Source: Actinomadura atramentaria DSM 43919
GTDB lineage: Bacteria; Actinomycetota; Actinomycetes; Streptosporangiales; Streptosporangiaceae
Direction: 5' to 3'
DNA length: 64,000 nucleotides
Assembly: GCF_000381885.1 (NCBI RefSeq)
Contig: NZ_KB907227.1
Location: forward strand, 1 to 64,000
Below, piece by piece: positions 32,339 to 40,894 of this stretch. The position numbers and the translations under genes are program-made. A model generated the notes under the pieces. It saw only the letters and a program-made list of their open reading frames with translations, did no database searches and had not been told where the DNA came from. The stretch's first letter is position 1. The number at the start of each line of letters is the position of its first letter.

Positions 32339-32749
32339 ATGCCGAAGCGCGCAGCGTCCCCGCGGACGCCGGTGAACTGCCCCTGCGACCCGCGCATGGC
32401 GTACAACGCGTGCTGCGGGCGGCTGCACCGCGGGGAGGCCGACGCGGCGACCGCCGAGCAGCTCATGCGGTCGCGGTACAGCGCGTTCGCCCTGCGGAAC
32501 GCCGACTACCTGCTGCGGAGCTGGCATCCGCGGACGCGCCCGCGCCGCATGGGGTTCGACCCGGGCCTGGTCTGGACGGGCCTGACGGTCCTCGGCACGA
32601 CGGGCGGCAGCCCCCTGCACGCCGAGGGGACGGTCCGGTTCAGCGCGACGTTCACCGAGGACGGCCGCGCGGGCCGGATGGACGAGGACAGCCGCTTCCT
32701 CCGCCACGACGGCGCGTGGGTGTACCTCAACGGCGTGATCATGTCTTGA
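32339..32749 (+). CDS. YchJ-like UPF0225 family protein
   Basis: The product (136 aa) starts with a SEC-C-like cysteine cluster (CPCDPRMAYNACCGRLHRGE) and continues with AEQLMRSRYSAFALRNADYL, the conserved UPF0225/YchJ block, and an NTF2-like beta sheet. The family is widespread and probably binds zinc, but has no established activity. The ATG at 32339 follows GAGAATGAGG. It is divergent from the small acidic gene. Confidence 0.88.
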   Translation: MPKRAASPRTPVNCPCDPRMAYNACCGRLHRGEADAATAEQLMRSRYSAFALRNADYLLRSWHPRTRPRRMGFDPGLVWTGLTVLGTTGGSPLHAEGTVRFSATFTEDGRAGRMDEDSRFLRHDGAWVYLNGVIMS

Positions 32750-32804
32750 TCATTTTTGTCCGGCCCGCCGGTAGCGCGCGGCCGGGCGGGGGAACGCCTC
32801 CCCA

Positions 32805-33158
32805 GTGTTCGCGCTCACGGTGATCTTCTCGTTGGTGACGGCCGCCGTGTTCCTCGGGGCGGGCCTCGCCAAGATGCAGGGCGTCCGGGGGCAGGTGGCG
32901 ACCGCCGCGCGCCTCGGCGTCGGCTGGGACGCCTACCGGCTGGTCGGGACGGCGGAGATCGTCGGCGCGTTCGGCCTGGTCATCGGCCTGTGGCTGGCGT
33001 GGCTGGGCATCGCGGTGGGGTTCTGCCTGTTCGTCCTGATGGTCGGCGCGCTGGTGCTGCACAGCCGGGCGGGCGACTCGGCGGCGCGGACGGCGCCGGC
33101 CATCGCGGTCGGCGCGCTGGTCCTGGCGGCGCTGCTGCTGCGCGTCGCGACGCACTGA
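32805..33158 (+). CDS. DoxX-family small membrane protein
   Basis: The product (117 aa) has four predicted helices. FLGAGLAKMQG and GTAEIVGAFGLVIGLW are typical of DoxX-like proteins, whose members have been linked to thiol/redox homeostasis or appear as orphan membrane proteins. The start is GTG at 32805. It stands 55 bp after the YchJ-like gene and may be cotranscribed with it. Confidence 0.8.
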   Translation: MFALTVIFSLVTAAVFLGAGLAKMQGVRGQVATAARLGVGWDAYRLVGTAEIVGAFGLVIGLWLAWLGIAVGFCLFVLMVGALVLHSRAGDSAARTAPAIAVGALVLAALLLRVATH

Positions 33159-33358
33159 TTCGTGCGCCTGAATCCCGTTCGGGGCCTCCCGCCCGGACCC
33201 CTCAATGGAGCACTATTGGACGCGGGGCCGGTTGCGTGCCCGTTGTCGCCGAACGATAACGTGTGCCCCAGGTCTCGATTGGTTCACGTTTGTCCCGTGC
33301 GCCCCGTTGCTCACGGTGAGGGCCAGTATGGTCTGCTCCGACCCAAAGGGGGATGCAA

Positions 33359-34570
33359 GTGCGGAAAGGGACCGACGCTCTGCTCGCGATCGGCAGCATC
33401 GCCGTCGTGACGATCGTCCCGACGGTGCTCGTCCTGCTGCCCTCCGGCAAGGACGACAAGGACCCGGGCCACCTGCCGGACCCGGCCGCCGCCCAGCTCA
33501 ACGCGCCGATCCCGACCGAGGCCCTGCCCACGCCGACCGTCAGCGCGCCGACCGTCAACGGGAACCAGGCGCCGACGAACCCGTTCCCCACGATGAACGC
33601 CCCGTCCGGCAACGGCGGGAGCACGCCGAAGACGAACAAGCCGGCGACGGGGTCGAAGTACGCGGCGGCCGACGACGGCTCGTCCGTCACGGGCGTCAAG
33701 TGGGTCGACAAGGCCAAGACCGAGCTGGACATCACGGTCAAGTCGACGGGCCTCGGCAAGTCCGTGAAGGTCCGGCTGCTCGTCCCCAAGGGCTGGAAGC
33801 CGACCGCGCAGCGCACCTGGCCGACCGTGTACGCCTACCACGGCGGCAACGACGGCTACGTCTCCTGGACGCGCAGCACCGACATCGAGCAGGTCGCCGC
33901 CAAGTACGACACGCTCGTCGCGATGCCCGAAGGCGGCTCGAACGGCTCGTACACCGACTGGTACAACGGCGGCAAGGGCGGGACGCCGCGCTGGGAGACG
34001 TTCCACACCGTCGAGGTGCGGCAGCTCCTGGAGCGCAACTTCCGCGCCGGGCCGGACCGCGCCGCGTTCGGCATCTCGTCCGGCGCGCAGGGCGCGATGA
34101 GCTACGCCGCCCGGCACCCCGGCCTCTACAAGTACACGGCGTCGTTCAGCGGCGTGCTGTCGATGCTGAGCCCCGGCATCCCCGCGCTGCTGCTCTACAC
34201 GAACACGCGGTACGGGACGAACGCGACGGACATCTGGGGCGACCCGGTCCTCAACCGCTCGAACTGGGCCGCGCACGACCCGACGACGCTGGTGCAGCGG
34301 CTCAAGGGCACGAAGGTCTTCGTCTCGTCCGGCAACGGCAAGGCGGGGCCGTACGACAACCCCGACTCGGCGCCGTGGGACATCCGGTACCTGAGCGAGG
34401 GCCAGGTCGAGCGGGCGTCGAAGGACTTCGTCGCCCGCGCCAAGGAACTCGGCGTCCCGGTCAAGTCGGACTTCTACGGCAACGGCTCGCACTCGTGGAA
34501 GTACTGGCAGGACGAGATGCACAAGGTCTTCCCGGACATCATGGCGACGCTCGGCGCCCGCAAGTTCTGA
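33359..34570 (+). CDS. Secreted or membrane-anchored esterase (mycolyltransferase/esterase D fold)
   Basis: The product (403 aa) has an N-terminal membrane segment (about 8-28), a Pro/Thr-rich linker (to about 105) and an alpha/beta-hydrolase domain of the antigen-85/esterase type. FGISSGAQGAMSYAARHPG supplies the G-x-S-x-G nucleophile elbow and NGSHSWKYWQDEM the catalytic histidine; VYAYHGGNDGYVSW is the oxyanion region. The substrate is unknown; mycolate transfer is not implied since the organism need not make mycolates. I chose GTG 33359 because the GGGGG ribosome site lies 6 nt away, whereas ATG 33353 directly abuts it. Confidence 0.85.
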   Translation: MRKGTDALLAIGSIAVVTIVPTVLVLLPSGKDDKDPGHLPDPAAAQLNAPIPTEALPTPTVSAPTVNGNQAPTNPFPTMNAPSGNGGSTPKTNKPATGSKYAAADDGSSVTGVKWVDKAKTELDITVKSTGLGKSVKVRLLVPKGWKPTAQRTWPTVYAYHGGNDGYVSWTRSTDIEQVAAKYDTLVAMPEGGSNGSYTDWYNGGKGGTPRWETFHTVEVRQLLERNFRAGPDRAAFGISSGAQGAMSYAARHPGLYKYTASFSGVLSMLSPGIPALLLYTNTRYGTNATDIWGDPVLNRSNWAAHDPTTLVQRLKGTKVFVSSGNGKAGPYDNPDSAPWDIRYLSEGQVERASKDFVARAKELGVPVKSDFYGNGSHSWKYWQDEMHKVFPDIMATLGARKF

Positions 34571-34574
34571 CGTG

Positions 34575-34615
34575 ACGCCCCGAGGACCCCGCGCCCGCGC
34601 GGGGTCCTCGGCGTC
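34575..34615. terminator. Bidirectional terminator between convergent genes
   Basis: Arms CGAGGACCCCGCGC and GCGCGGGGTCCTCG form a perfect GC-rich stem, extended by GACGCC/GGCGTC, with a 2-nt loop. It lies 4 bp after the esterase stop and just before the end of the convergent MFS gene. No long T-run, so it relies on hairpin strength. Confidence 0.75.
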
Positions 34616-34617
34616 TC

Positions 34618-35853
34618 CTACGCGTCGATGCCGCGCCGGACGGCGACGACCGCGCCGCCCGCCAGCGCCGCCGCCGCGAGGACTGCCCCGAACACGGCCG
34701 CGCCCGTCGCGAGCCCGGCCGCGTCGCCGAGGTAGCCCGCCGCGACCGGCAGCAGCCCGGCGGGCACGTACCCGCCGACGTTGAGCGCCGCGTTGGCCTC
34801 GGCGAGGCGGCGCGGCGGCACCGCGTGGTTGAGCAGCGACAGGCCGCCGAGCTGGCCGAGCCCCTGGCCCGCGCCCGCGAGCACGGCCGCGCCGACCAGC
34901 GCCGCCGCCCAGCCCTGCGCGACGGCCGCGACGAGCAGCAGCGTCCCGGCGGCCGTCGCGGCGGCGCCCGCCGCCAGGATCGCGCGCCGGGACAGGCCCC
35001 GGACGGCGAACTGGACGCCGGTCGCGGCGAGGAACATCACGAACGCGGTCAGCCCCGCGACGACGCGGCTGCGCGTGTCCAGGAGCCCGGACAGCAGTGA
35101 CGGCCCGAGCGACAGCACGAACGACGTGGCGGTGATGCCGGGCGCGAAGACCGCGATCCCGAGCAGCAGGTGGCCGCCGCTCCCCTTCGGCACGGACGGG
35201 ACGCGCACCCAGGCCCCGATCCCGCCGCGCCCGGCGTCCGCGCGGGGGGCGGGGCGGGGCAGCGGCATCCGCAGCGTCACGGCGACGGCCGTCGCGAGGA
35301 GCACCGCCTCGACGGCGAACACCGTGCGCGTCGGGCCGGGCAGCGTCTCCGACAGCACGCCGGACAGCAGCGGGCCGAGGCCCGCGCCGAACACCATCGC
35401 GCAGGAGGCCAGGAGCGCGGCGAGCCGCCGCCGCTCCGGGCCGGCGACGTCGGTGACGGCCGCCATCCCCGCCGACACCGTCGCGCCGACCGCGACGCCG
35501 GTGAGCAGGCGCGCGGCCAGCAGCGCGGCGACGCTCCCGGCGGTCGCGAAGATCCCGCAGGCGACGAGCGCGAGGACGAGCGCGGGCAGCAGCACGGGCC
35601 GCCGCCCGAGCCGGTCGGACACGACGCCGGACACGGTCAGGGACGCCAGCAGCCCGGCGATGTAGGCGGCGAACACGACGGTGAGCGTGCCGCCGGAGAA
35701 CCCGAGGTCGCGCTGCCACACGACGTAGAGCGGCGTGGCCGCGTTGGACAGCACGAACACGGCGGTGACCGGCCAGGCGGCGAGCCAGATCCGGCGGACG
35801 GGGACCGCCGGGCGGGCGTGTTCGGGCGGGCGGGACGCGAGGGTCTCGGTCAT
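34618..35853 (-). CDS. MFS (DHA-type) exporter
   Basis: The product (411 aa) has 12 predicted helices. VVSDRLGRRPVLLPAL is the loop 2-3 signature, and the motif-C-like AMVFGAGLGPLLSGVL in helix 5 marks drug/H+ antiporters. The last helices are Ala-rich. It is divergent from the winged-helix gene at 35938, with an inverted repeat in between, so it is probably an inducible efflux pump. The exported compound is unknown. Confidence 0.88.
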   Translation of the reverse strand: MTETLASRPPEHARPAVPVRRIWLAAWPVTAVFVLSNAATPLYVVWQRDLGFSGGTLTVVFAAYIAGLLASLTVSGVVSDRLGRRPVLLPALVLALVACGIFATAGSVAALLAARLLTGVAVGATVSAGMAAVTDVAGPERRRLAALLASCAMVFGAGLGPLLSGVLSETLPGPTRTVFAVEAVLLATAVAVTLRMPLPRPAPRADAGRGGIGAWVRVPSVPKGSGGHLLLGIAVFAPGITATSFVLSLGPSLLSGLLDTRSRVVAGLTAFVMFLAATGVQFAVRGLSRRAILAAGAAATAAGTLLLVAAVAQGWAAALVGAAVLAGAGQGLGQLGGLSLLNHAVPPRRLAEANAALNVGGYVPAGLLPVAAGYLGDAAGLATGAAVFGAVLAAAALAGGAVVAVRRGIDA

Positions 35854-35903
35854 GGGGGCCTCCCGGGTCGACATCAGTACGAATAAACTCGAACTTACAC
35901 CCA

Positions 35904-35923
35904 TGTACGATGAATCTCGTACA
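35904..35923. promoter_or_regulatory. Operator between MFS and regulator genes
   Basis: TGTACGA-N6-TCGTACA is a perfect 7-bp inverted repeat. A related imperfect pair, GTACGA...TCGAAC, lies just upstream (about 35877-35893). The regulator encoded at 35938 probably binds here. Confidence 0.65.
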
Positions 35924-35937
35924 GAAGGGAGCGCCCC

Positions 35938-36309
35938 ATGCCGTCGCCGTCGCGGGCCGCCGTCCGCGTCCTGCCCGAGCCGCCCGGCCTGCCCGCGCCG
36001 CTGCCCGAGCCCGCCGCCGGGGAGTTGCGGCTGGAGACCGTCCTCGCCGCGCTGAGCACGCCGCTGCGGCTGCGGATCGTCCGCACGCTGCTGCTGGAGC
36101 GCGAGGAGTTCGACCACACCTGCGGCTGGTTCGGGATCGACCGGCCGAAGTCGTCGCTGACCCACCACTTCCGCGCGCTGCGCGAGGCGGGCGTCCTGCG
36201 GCAGCGCCAGTACGGCCTCGAACGCCGCAGCCACGTGCGGATCGACGACCTCGACGCGCGCTTCCCCGGCCTCCTCGACCTCGTCCTCGACTGGGACCCC
36301 GACGCCTGA
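35938..36309 (+). CDS. ArsR-like winged-helix regulator of the MFS gene
   Basis: The product (123 aa) has a winged helix: LSTPLRLRIVRTLLLEREEF, PKSSLTHHFRALREAGVLRQ and the wing QRQYGLERRSHVRID. The sequence FDHTCGWFGIDRPKSSLTHH is characteristic of a group of ArsR-like regulators adjacent to MFS pumps. An AGGGAG ribosome site precedes the ATG. Inferred repressor of the divergent exporter. Confidence 0.85.
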   Translation: MPSPSRAAVRVLPEPPGLPAPLPEPAAGELRLETVLAALSTPLRLRIVRTLLLEREEFDHTCGWFGIDRPKSSLTHHFRALREAGVLRQRQYGLERRSHVRIDDLDARFPGLLDLVLDWDPDA

Positions 36310-36429
36310 CCTGCGCGAACAAGATTCTCCGAAATAATCTCGGCGAAGATGTCGAAACCGGGGAGGCCCGGACGACGCGTCAGTGAGAGGCCGGGAGGAG
36401 CCCGGCCCGCGGACCGACAGGACGGACCC

Positions 36430-36783
36430 ATGCGCTACCTGCTGATGACCACCGACGACGACTCCGCCGGCGGCCCGCCCGACGAGAAGCTGATGGCCGA
36501 GATGGGCGCCTTCATCGACGAGATGACGCGGTCCGGCGCGCTGCTGGCCACCGGCGGCCTCGACCCGCGCGTCAAGAAGATCAGCGCGACGCGGGACGGG
36601 AAGTTCACCGTCACCGACGGCCCGTTCAGCGAGGCCAAGGAGCAGGTCGTCGGCTTCGCGCTCATCGACGTGCGCGACGAGGCCGAGGCCCTGGAACTGA
36701 GCCGCCGCTTCTACGCCATCACCGGCGGCGGCGAGGGCACGATGCAGCGGGTGTTCGGCCCCGGCGACGAGTTCCCCGGCTGA
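36430..36783 (+). CDS. YCII/DGPF-domain protein, ECF42 partner
   Basis: The product (117 aa) is a YciI-like ferredoxin-fold protein with the namesake motif TDGPFSEAKEQVVGFALIDV. DGPF proteins are the conserved neighbours of ECF42 sigma factors, and the sigma gene follows 43 bp downstream. They are thought to be part of the regulon or of a catalytic/sensing unit, but the reaction is unknown. A GGGAGGAG precedes at some distance; the ATG at 36430 is supported by the conserved MRYLL start. Confidence 0.9.
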   Translation: MRYLLMTTDDDSAGGPPDEKLMAEMGAFIDEMTRSGALLATGGLDPRVKKISATRDGKFTVTDGPFSEAKEQVVGFALIDVRDEAEALELSRRFYAITGGGEGTMQRVFGPGDEFPG

Positions 36784-36826
36784 GCCGATTTGCGCGGGTC
36801 GCGCCGCCGGTGCTGTCATCGGCGGC

Positions 36827-38059
36827 GTGACCGCGCACGCACACCGCTCCGTCGAGGCCGTCTGGCGTTTCGAGTCGGCCCGCATCATCGCCGCGCTCGC
36901 CGCGCTCGTCCGCGACGTCGGACTCGCCGAGGAACTGGCGCAGGACGCGCTCGTCGCCGCCCTCGAACAGTGGCCTGAGTCGGGCGTCCCGGAGAACCCG
37001 GGGGCGTGGCTGACGACGGTCGCGCGCCGCCGCGCCGTGGACCGCATCCGCCGCGACCGCCGCTACGCCGAACGGCTCGCGGAGATCGGGCACCGGCTGG
37101 AGACGGCCGAGACGTTCGACCCCGACCCGGAGCGGATCGAGGACGACGTCCTGCGGCTCGTCTTCACCGCGTGCCACCCGGTGCTGCCCGAGCAGGCGCG
37201 GGTCGCGCTGACGCTGCGGATGATCGGCGGCCTCACCACCGGCGAGATCGCCCGCGCGTTCCTGGTCCCCGAGAGCACGGTCGCGCAGCGCATCGTGCGG
37301 GCGAAGAAGGCGCTGAGCGACGCGGGCGTCCCGTTCGAGGTGCCGGAGGGCGCGGACCGCGCGGCGCGGCTCGGCTCGGTGCTCGCGGTCGTCTACCTGA
37401 TCTTCAACGAGGGGTACGCGGCGACGTCCGGCGACGACTGGCTGCGCGCCGACCTGTGCCGGGAGGCGCTGCGGCTGGGCCGGCTCGTCGCGGCGCTCAT
37501 GCCGGGCGAGGCCGAGGCGCACGGACTCGTCGCGCTGATGGAGATCCAGTGGTCCCGGACCCCGGCGCGGACGGGACCGGACGGCGAGCCGGTGCCGCTG
37601 CCCGCGCAGAACCGGGCGCGCTGGGACGGGCTGCTGGTCCGGCGCGGCTTCGAGGCGCTGCTGCGCGCCAAGGAGGTCGGCGGCCCGCCCGGCCCGTACG
37701 TGCTCCAGGCGGGGATCGCGGCGTGCCACGCGAGCGCCGCGACGGCCGAGGAGACCGACTGGACGCGCATCCGCGCGCTGTACGACGTGCTCGCGTCCGT
37801 CGCGCCGTCGCCGATCGTCGAGCTGAACCGGGCCGTCGCGGTCGGGATGGCGGACGGTCCGGCGGCGGGCCTGGCGGTGCTCGACGCGGTCGCGGGCGAG
37901 GCCGCCGTGCGCGACCACCATCTGCTGCCGAGCGTCCGCGGGGACCTGCTGGAACGGCTCGGCCGCGCGGCCGAGGCGCGGGCGGAGTTCCGCCGCGCCG
38001 CCGACCGCACGGCCAACGCCGCCGAGCGCCGCGCGCTGCTGCGCCGCGCCGGGGAGTAG
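36827..38059 (+). CDS. ECF42-type RNA polymerase sigma factor with C-terminal TPR-like extension
   Basis: The product (410 aa) has sigma region 2 (about 12-80: LVRDVGLAEELAQDALVAAL, then NPGAWLTTVARRRAVDRIRR), region 4 (about 115-165: TLRMIGGLTTGEIARAFLVP then ESTVAQRIVRAKKAL) and a long helical extension (170-410) with FNEGYAATSG, typical of ECF42. No anti-sigma gene is present. In this group the extension is itself needed for activity. The start is GTG at 36827. The DGPF gene is upstream, as usual. Confidence 0.93.
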   Translation: MTAHAHRSVEAVWRFESARIIAALAALVRDVGLAEELAQDALVAALEQWPESGVPENPGAWLTTVARRRAVDRIRRDRRYAERLAEIGHRLETAETFDPDPERIEDDVLRLVFTACHPVLPEQARVALTLRMIGGLTTGEIARAFLVPESTVAQRIVRAKKALSDAGVPFEVPEGADRAARLGSVLAVVYLIFNEGYAATSGDDWLRADLCREALRLGRLVAALMPGEAEAHGLVALMEIQWSRTPARTGPDGEPVPLPAQNRARWDGLLVRRGFEALLRAKEVGGPPGPYVLQAGIAACHASAATAEETDWTRIRALYDVLASVAPSPIVELNRAVAVGMADGPAAGLAVLDAVAGEAAVRDHHLLPSVRGDLLERLGRAAEARAEFRRAADRTANAAERRALLRRAGE

Positions 38060-38064
38060 GAAGG

Positions 38065-38111
38065 CGCGCGGCCCGGACGGGGAACTCGGGAGGAGCCGTC
38101 CGGGCCGCGCG
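38065..38111. terminator. Strong hairpin between convergent sigma-factor and lipase genes
   Basis: A perfect 16-bp inverted repeat (CGCGCGGCCCGGACGG / CCGTCCGGGCCGCGCG) with a 15-nt loop lies 5 bp after the sigma-factor stop and 13 bp before the end of the convergent lipase gene. It can serve both. Confidence 0.8.
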
Positions 38112-38124
38112 GTGAGGGGGAGGG

Positions 38125-39402
38125 TCAGCAGTTGCCCTTGACCGACTTGCCGGCGAAGCGGTCGTTGAGGAACTTGGTCACGTCCTGCGCCGCGTTCCAG
38201 TCGGTGGACAGGTGCTCGGACATGTACGTGTTGTTCCACGTGGTGTTGATGCCCGCCTTGCAGTAGGCGGCGTGGGTCGCGTCCTCGGTCTCGTGGGGGA
38301 TGATCTCCTCCAGCCAGCCGCGGTACTGGAAGACCGGGAACCCGATCTCGTACTTGGCGCCCGAGCCCGCCGGGCCGATGTCGACGCCGACCTTCTGGTC
38401 GTCGATGATCTCGCCGCCGGTGCGGCCGTCCGACGCCTTGACCTGGTAGAGCTGGTCGAGCGTCAGGTGGTCGGTGGTGTAGTTCTCGACCTTGGCGCCC
38501 ATGAACACCGCGAGCGTGCCGAGCAGGCAGTTGGTCTTGACGTTCTGCTCGGCCTGCCGGCCCTGGTCGTTCATGAGCTGGTCGAAGGGCAGCTCGGGGT
38601 ACTGCTGCTTGAGGCCGATGAGCGCGTCCGCGAGGAACCCGGCGAACAGGCTGCCGTTGAGCTGCTTGGCGGTGACCTTCAGGTCGCCGGGGACGCCGCC
38701 CGCCGCCGCGCCGACGACGTTGAGCTCGGGCGCGTAGGACTTGGCGAGCTGCGCGCCCCACAGGGCGGCGTGCCCGCCCTCGGAGTAGCCGGAGATGCCG
38801 ACCTTGCCGTCCGCCGCCAGGCCGGAGCCGGGGAGCTGCCGGGACGCGCGGACGATGTCCAGCAGCGCGTGCCCGGCGTTGGCGCCGTTGACGTAGGTGT
38901 GGACCATGCCCTTGATGTAGCCGACGCCGTCGGTCGCGGCGACCGCGTCGCCCGCCTTCAGGAACGTGACGACGTTGTCGCCCTCGTACATGTCCTGGTA
39001 CTGGCCGCCGAGCTGCTTGGAGAACGCGCACTGCGCGCCGGAGCCGAGCGTGCCGGGGTTGAACGCGACGGTCGGCCGGGAGCCGCCGCCGGTCCAGGCG
39101 GCGGTCGGGACGGCCACGGTGCCGGTGACCGGGACCTTCTTCCCCTTCGCGTCCGTCGTGACGTAGCGGACCTTCCACGCCTTCAGCCCGGGGGCGTTGG
39201 AGACGCCGGAGAGCTGGATCTCGCGGCAGGCCAGCAGGTCGCCGTTGCTCCCGCTCAGGTTCGCCGGGGCGGCGGCGTAGATGTCGTCGTCGGACGCGGA
39301 ACAGCCCGTGGGCGCGGCCGATGCCGACGGCGCCGCGACCACCGCCGGCGCCGCCAGCGCGGCACCGAAAGCCGCGGTGGTCATCAGAGACCGAAGTTTC
39401 AT
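38125..39402 (-). CDS. Secreted lipase (LIP/PF03583 family)
   Basis: The product (425 aa) has a signal peptide (1-30, ending ASA-AP) and an alpha/beta-hydrolase fold. The nucleophile elbow is VGISGYSEGGHAALWGAQLA. The conserved C-terminal FQYRGWLEEIIPH and the paired cysteines are typical of secreted triacylglycerol lipases of this family. The ATG at 39402 has GGAG 5 nt upstream; 22 extra upstream codons are open but lack a signal-peptide character. It probably releases fatty acids outside the cell. Confidence 0.88.
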   Translation of the reverse strand: MKLRSLMTTAAFGAALAAPAVVAAPSASAAPTGCSASDDDIYAAAPANLSGSNGDLLACREIQLSGVSNAPGLKAWKVRYVTTDAKGKKVPVTGTVAVPTAAWTGGGSRPTVAFNPGTLGSGAQCAFSKQLGGQYQDMYEGDNVVTFLKAGDAVAATDGVGYIKGMVHTYVNGANAGHALLDIVRASRQLPGSGLAADGKVGISGYSEGGHAALWGAQLAKSYAPELNVVGAAAGGVPGDLKVTAKQLNGSLFAGFLADALIGLKQQYPELPFDQLMNDQGRQAEQNVKTNCLLGTLAVFMGAKVENYTTDHLTLDQLYQVKASDGRTGGEIIDDQKVGVDIGPAGSGAKYEIGFPVFQYRGWLEEIIPHETEDATHAAYCKAGINTTWNNTYMSEHLSTDWNAAQDVTKFLNDRFAGKSVKGNC

Positions 39403-39646
39403 CACCACTCCAGGGGTGGAAGACCGGAAAAGTGAACGCTGACGACTGTTCCGCACGCGACTGCGCACGAGGAATGAAGTTTCGTCACAGCCTCGGGAGA
39501 CGAATTAGCAATCCGGCGACAAAGGCCGCGCGCATCCGGCGCGTTCACCGTGTTGCCGGCGGCGCCCGTGGCCTGCCGCGCGGCGGCGTCCGGAGACGCC
39601 GCGGCCCGACCCGGAGCGGGCCGGGTCGGGCCGCGGGCGTCGGCCG
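39403..39646. other. Gene-free region upstream of the lipase gene
   Basis: No gene is supported. It should contain the minus-strand lipase promoter, and it also separates that gene from the end of the oxidoreductase operon. A GC-rich inverted pair (GGCCCGACCCGGAGC / GGCCGGGTCGGGCC-like, about 39603-39633) may terminate that operon. Confidence 0.4.
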
Positions 39647-40894
39647 TCAGGCCAGGCCGACGTGGACCGGGCCGCCGCCCGGCCGCACCCGGCGGACCAC
39701 CGACCACGGGACGCGGAACACGCGGCCCGGCGACGCGGGCCACGGCAGCGTCCGGTGCGACAGCTCCCGGCCGTCCTGGGTGAGGACGACGCGCGGCACC
39801 CGGACCAGCTCGTCGGTCCACAGCAGTAGCCGCCCGCGCGGCGGGGCCGGGTCGCCGGGCCGCAGCAGGCCGGGCGCGACCCAGCGCAGCGGCGCGTCCG
39901 CGACGAGCGGGACGCCGCGCGGGTCCGCCGCGCCGCCGCCCGCGAGGTGGTCCAGGACGCGGTCGGCGACGAACCGGCCGTCGAGCGCGGCGATGTCCGC
40001 GGTGTCGACGGGGTGCAGCAGGTTCCCCGCCGCGAACACGCCGGGGCGGCTGGTGCGCAGCGCGGTGTCGACGAGCGGCCCGCGCGTCCCGGCGTCCATC
40101 GCCAGGCCCGCCGAGCGCGCCAGCTCGTGGTCGGGGATCCAGTCGCCGGTGAAGACGACGCAGTCGCAGTCGACGGTGCGGCGGCGGCCGGTGGCGGTGT
40201 CCTCGACCTCGACGCCGGAGACGCGGCCCTTCCCGACGACGCGGACGACCCGCGTCCGCGTCGCGACGGGCACGCCGAGCACGGTCCGGCCCGCCGCGTT
40301 GAACGCCGCGTACGACTCCGGCGAGGGGTGCTCGGTCGTCAGCAGGACCGTCGCGCAGCCCGCCTCGCGCAGCGTCACGACCGCCGACCAGCTCACCAGC
40401 TCGCCGCCGACCACGACGGCGCGCGTGCCCGGCGACCCGTGGTGCAGGTGGACGAGGTTCTGGAGCTGCCCGGTGGTGTAGACGCCCGCGGGCCGGTCGC
40501 CGGGGACGAGCCGCGCGGGGCGGGGCCGCTCGCGCGCCCCGGTCGCGAGGACGACGGCCTTCGCCTCGACCTCGTACCGGCCGCGCGGGGACGTCACCGC
40601 GAGGGTCCGCTCCCCCGTCCAGCCGGTCACCGTCGCTTCGGTGTGCAGCGCCGCCCCGGCGCGCAGGGCGCGGTCGGTGAGGCGGCGCGCGTAGGCGGGG
40701 CCGGTCATGACGCGGCGCAGGTCGCGCAGGCCGTACCCGGTGTGGTCGCTGTGCCGGGGAATGCCGCCGGTCGCGCGCTCGCGGTCCAGGACGAGCACGT
40801 CGGCCCGGCCCGCGAGCGCGGCGGCGGCGGTGAGCCCGGCCGGGCCGCCGCCGACCACGACGACGTCGGGCCGCAGCACGCTGGTCGCGGTCAT
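39647..40894 (-). CDS. NAD(P)/FAD-dependent oxidoreductase (HcnB/GlpB-like)
   Basis: The product (415 aa) begins with a dinucleotide-binding fold (VVVVGGGPAGLTAAAAL) and has ATGARERPRPARLVPG, the second nucleotide-binding site AVVVGGELVSWSAVVTL, and VFAAGNLLHPVDTADIAALD. This matches the class of FAD subunits that pair with GlpA-like dehydrogenases and probably passes electrons onward. The usual redox-active CxxC of thioredoxin reductases is absent. It is last in the operon and ATGA-coupled to the previous gene. Confidence 0.85.
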   Translation of the reverse strand: MTATSVLRPDVVVVGGGPAGLTAAAALAGRADVLVLDRERATGGIPRHSDHTGYGLRDLRRVMTGPAYARRLTDRALRAGAALHTEATVTGWTGERTLAVTSPRGRYEVEAKAVVLATGARERPRPARLVPGDRPAGVYTTGQLQNLVHLHHGSPGTRAVVVGGELVSWSAVVTLREAGCATVLLTTEHPSPESYAAFNAAGRTVLGVPVATRTRVVRVVGKGRVSGVEVEDTATGRRRTVDCDCVVFTGDWIPDHELARSAGLAMDAGTRGPLVDTALRTSRPGVFAAGNLLHPVDTADIAALDGRFVADRVLDHLAGGGAADPRGVPLVADAPLRWVAPGLLRPGDPAPPRGRLLLWTDELVRVPRVVLTQDGRELSHRTLPWPASPGRVFRVPWSVVRRVRPGGGPVHVGLA

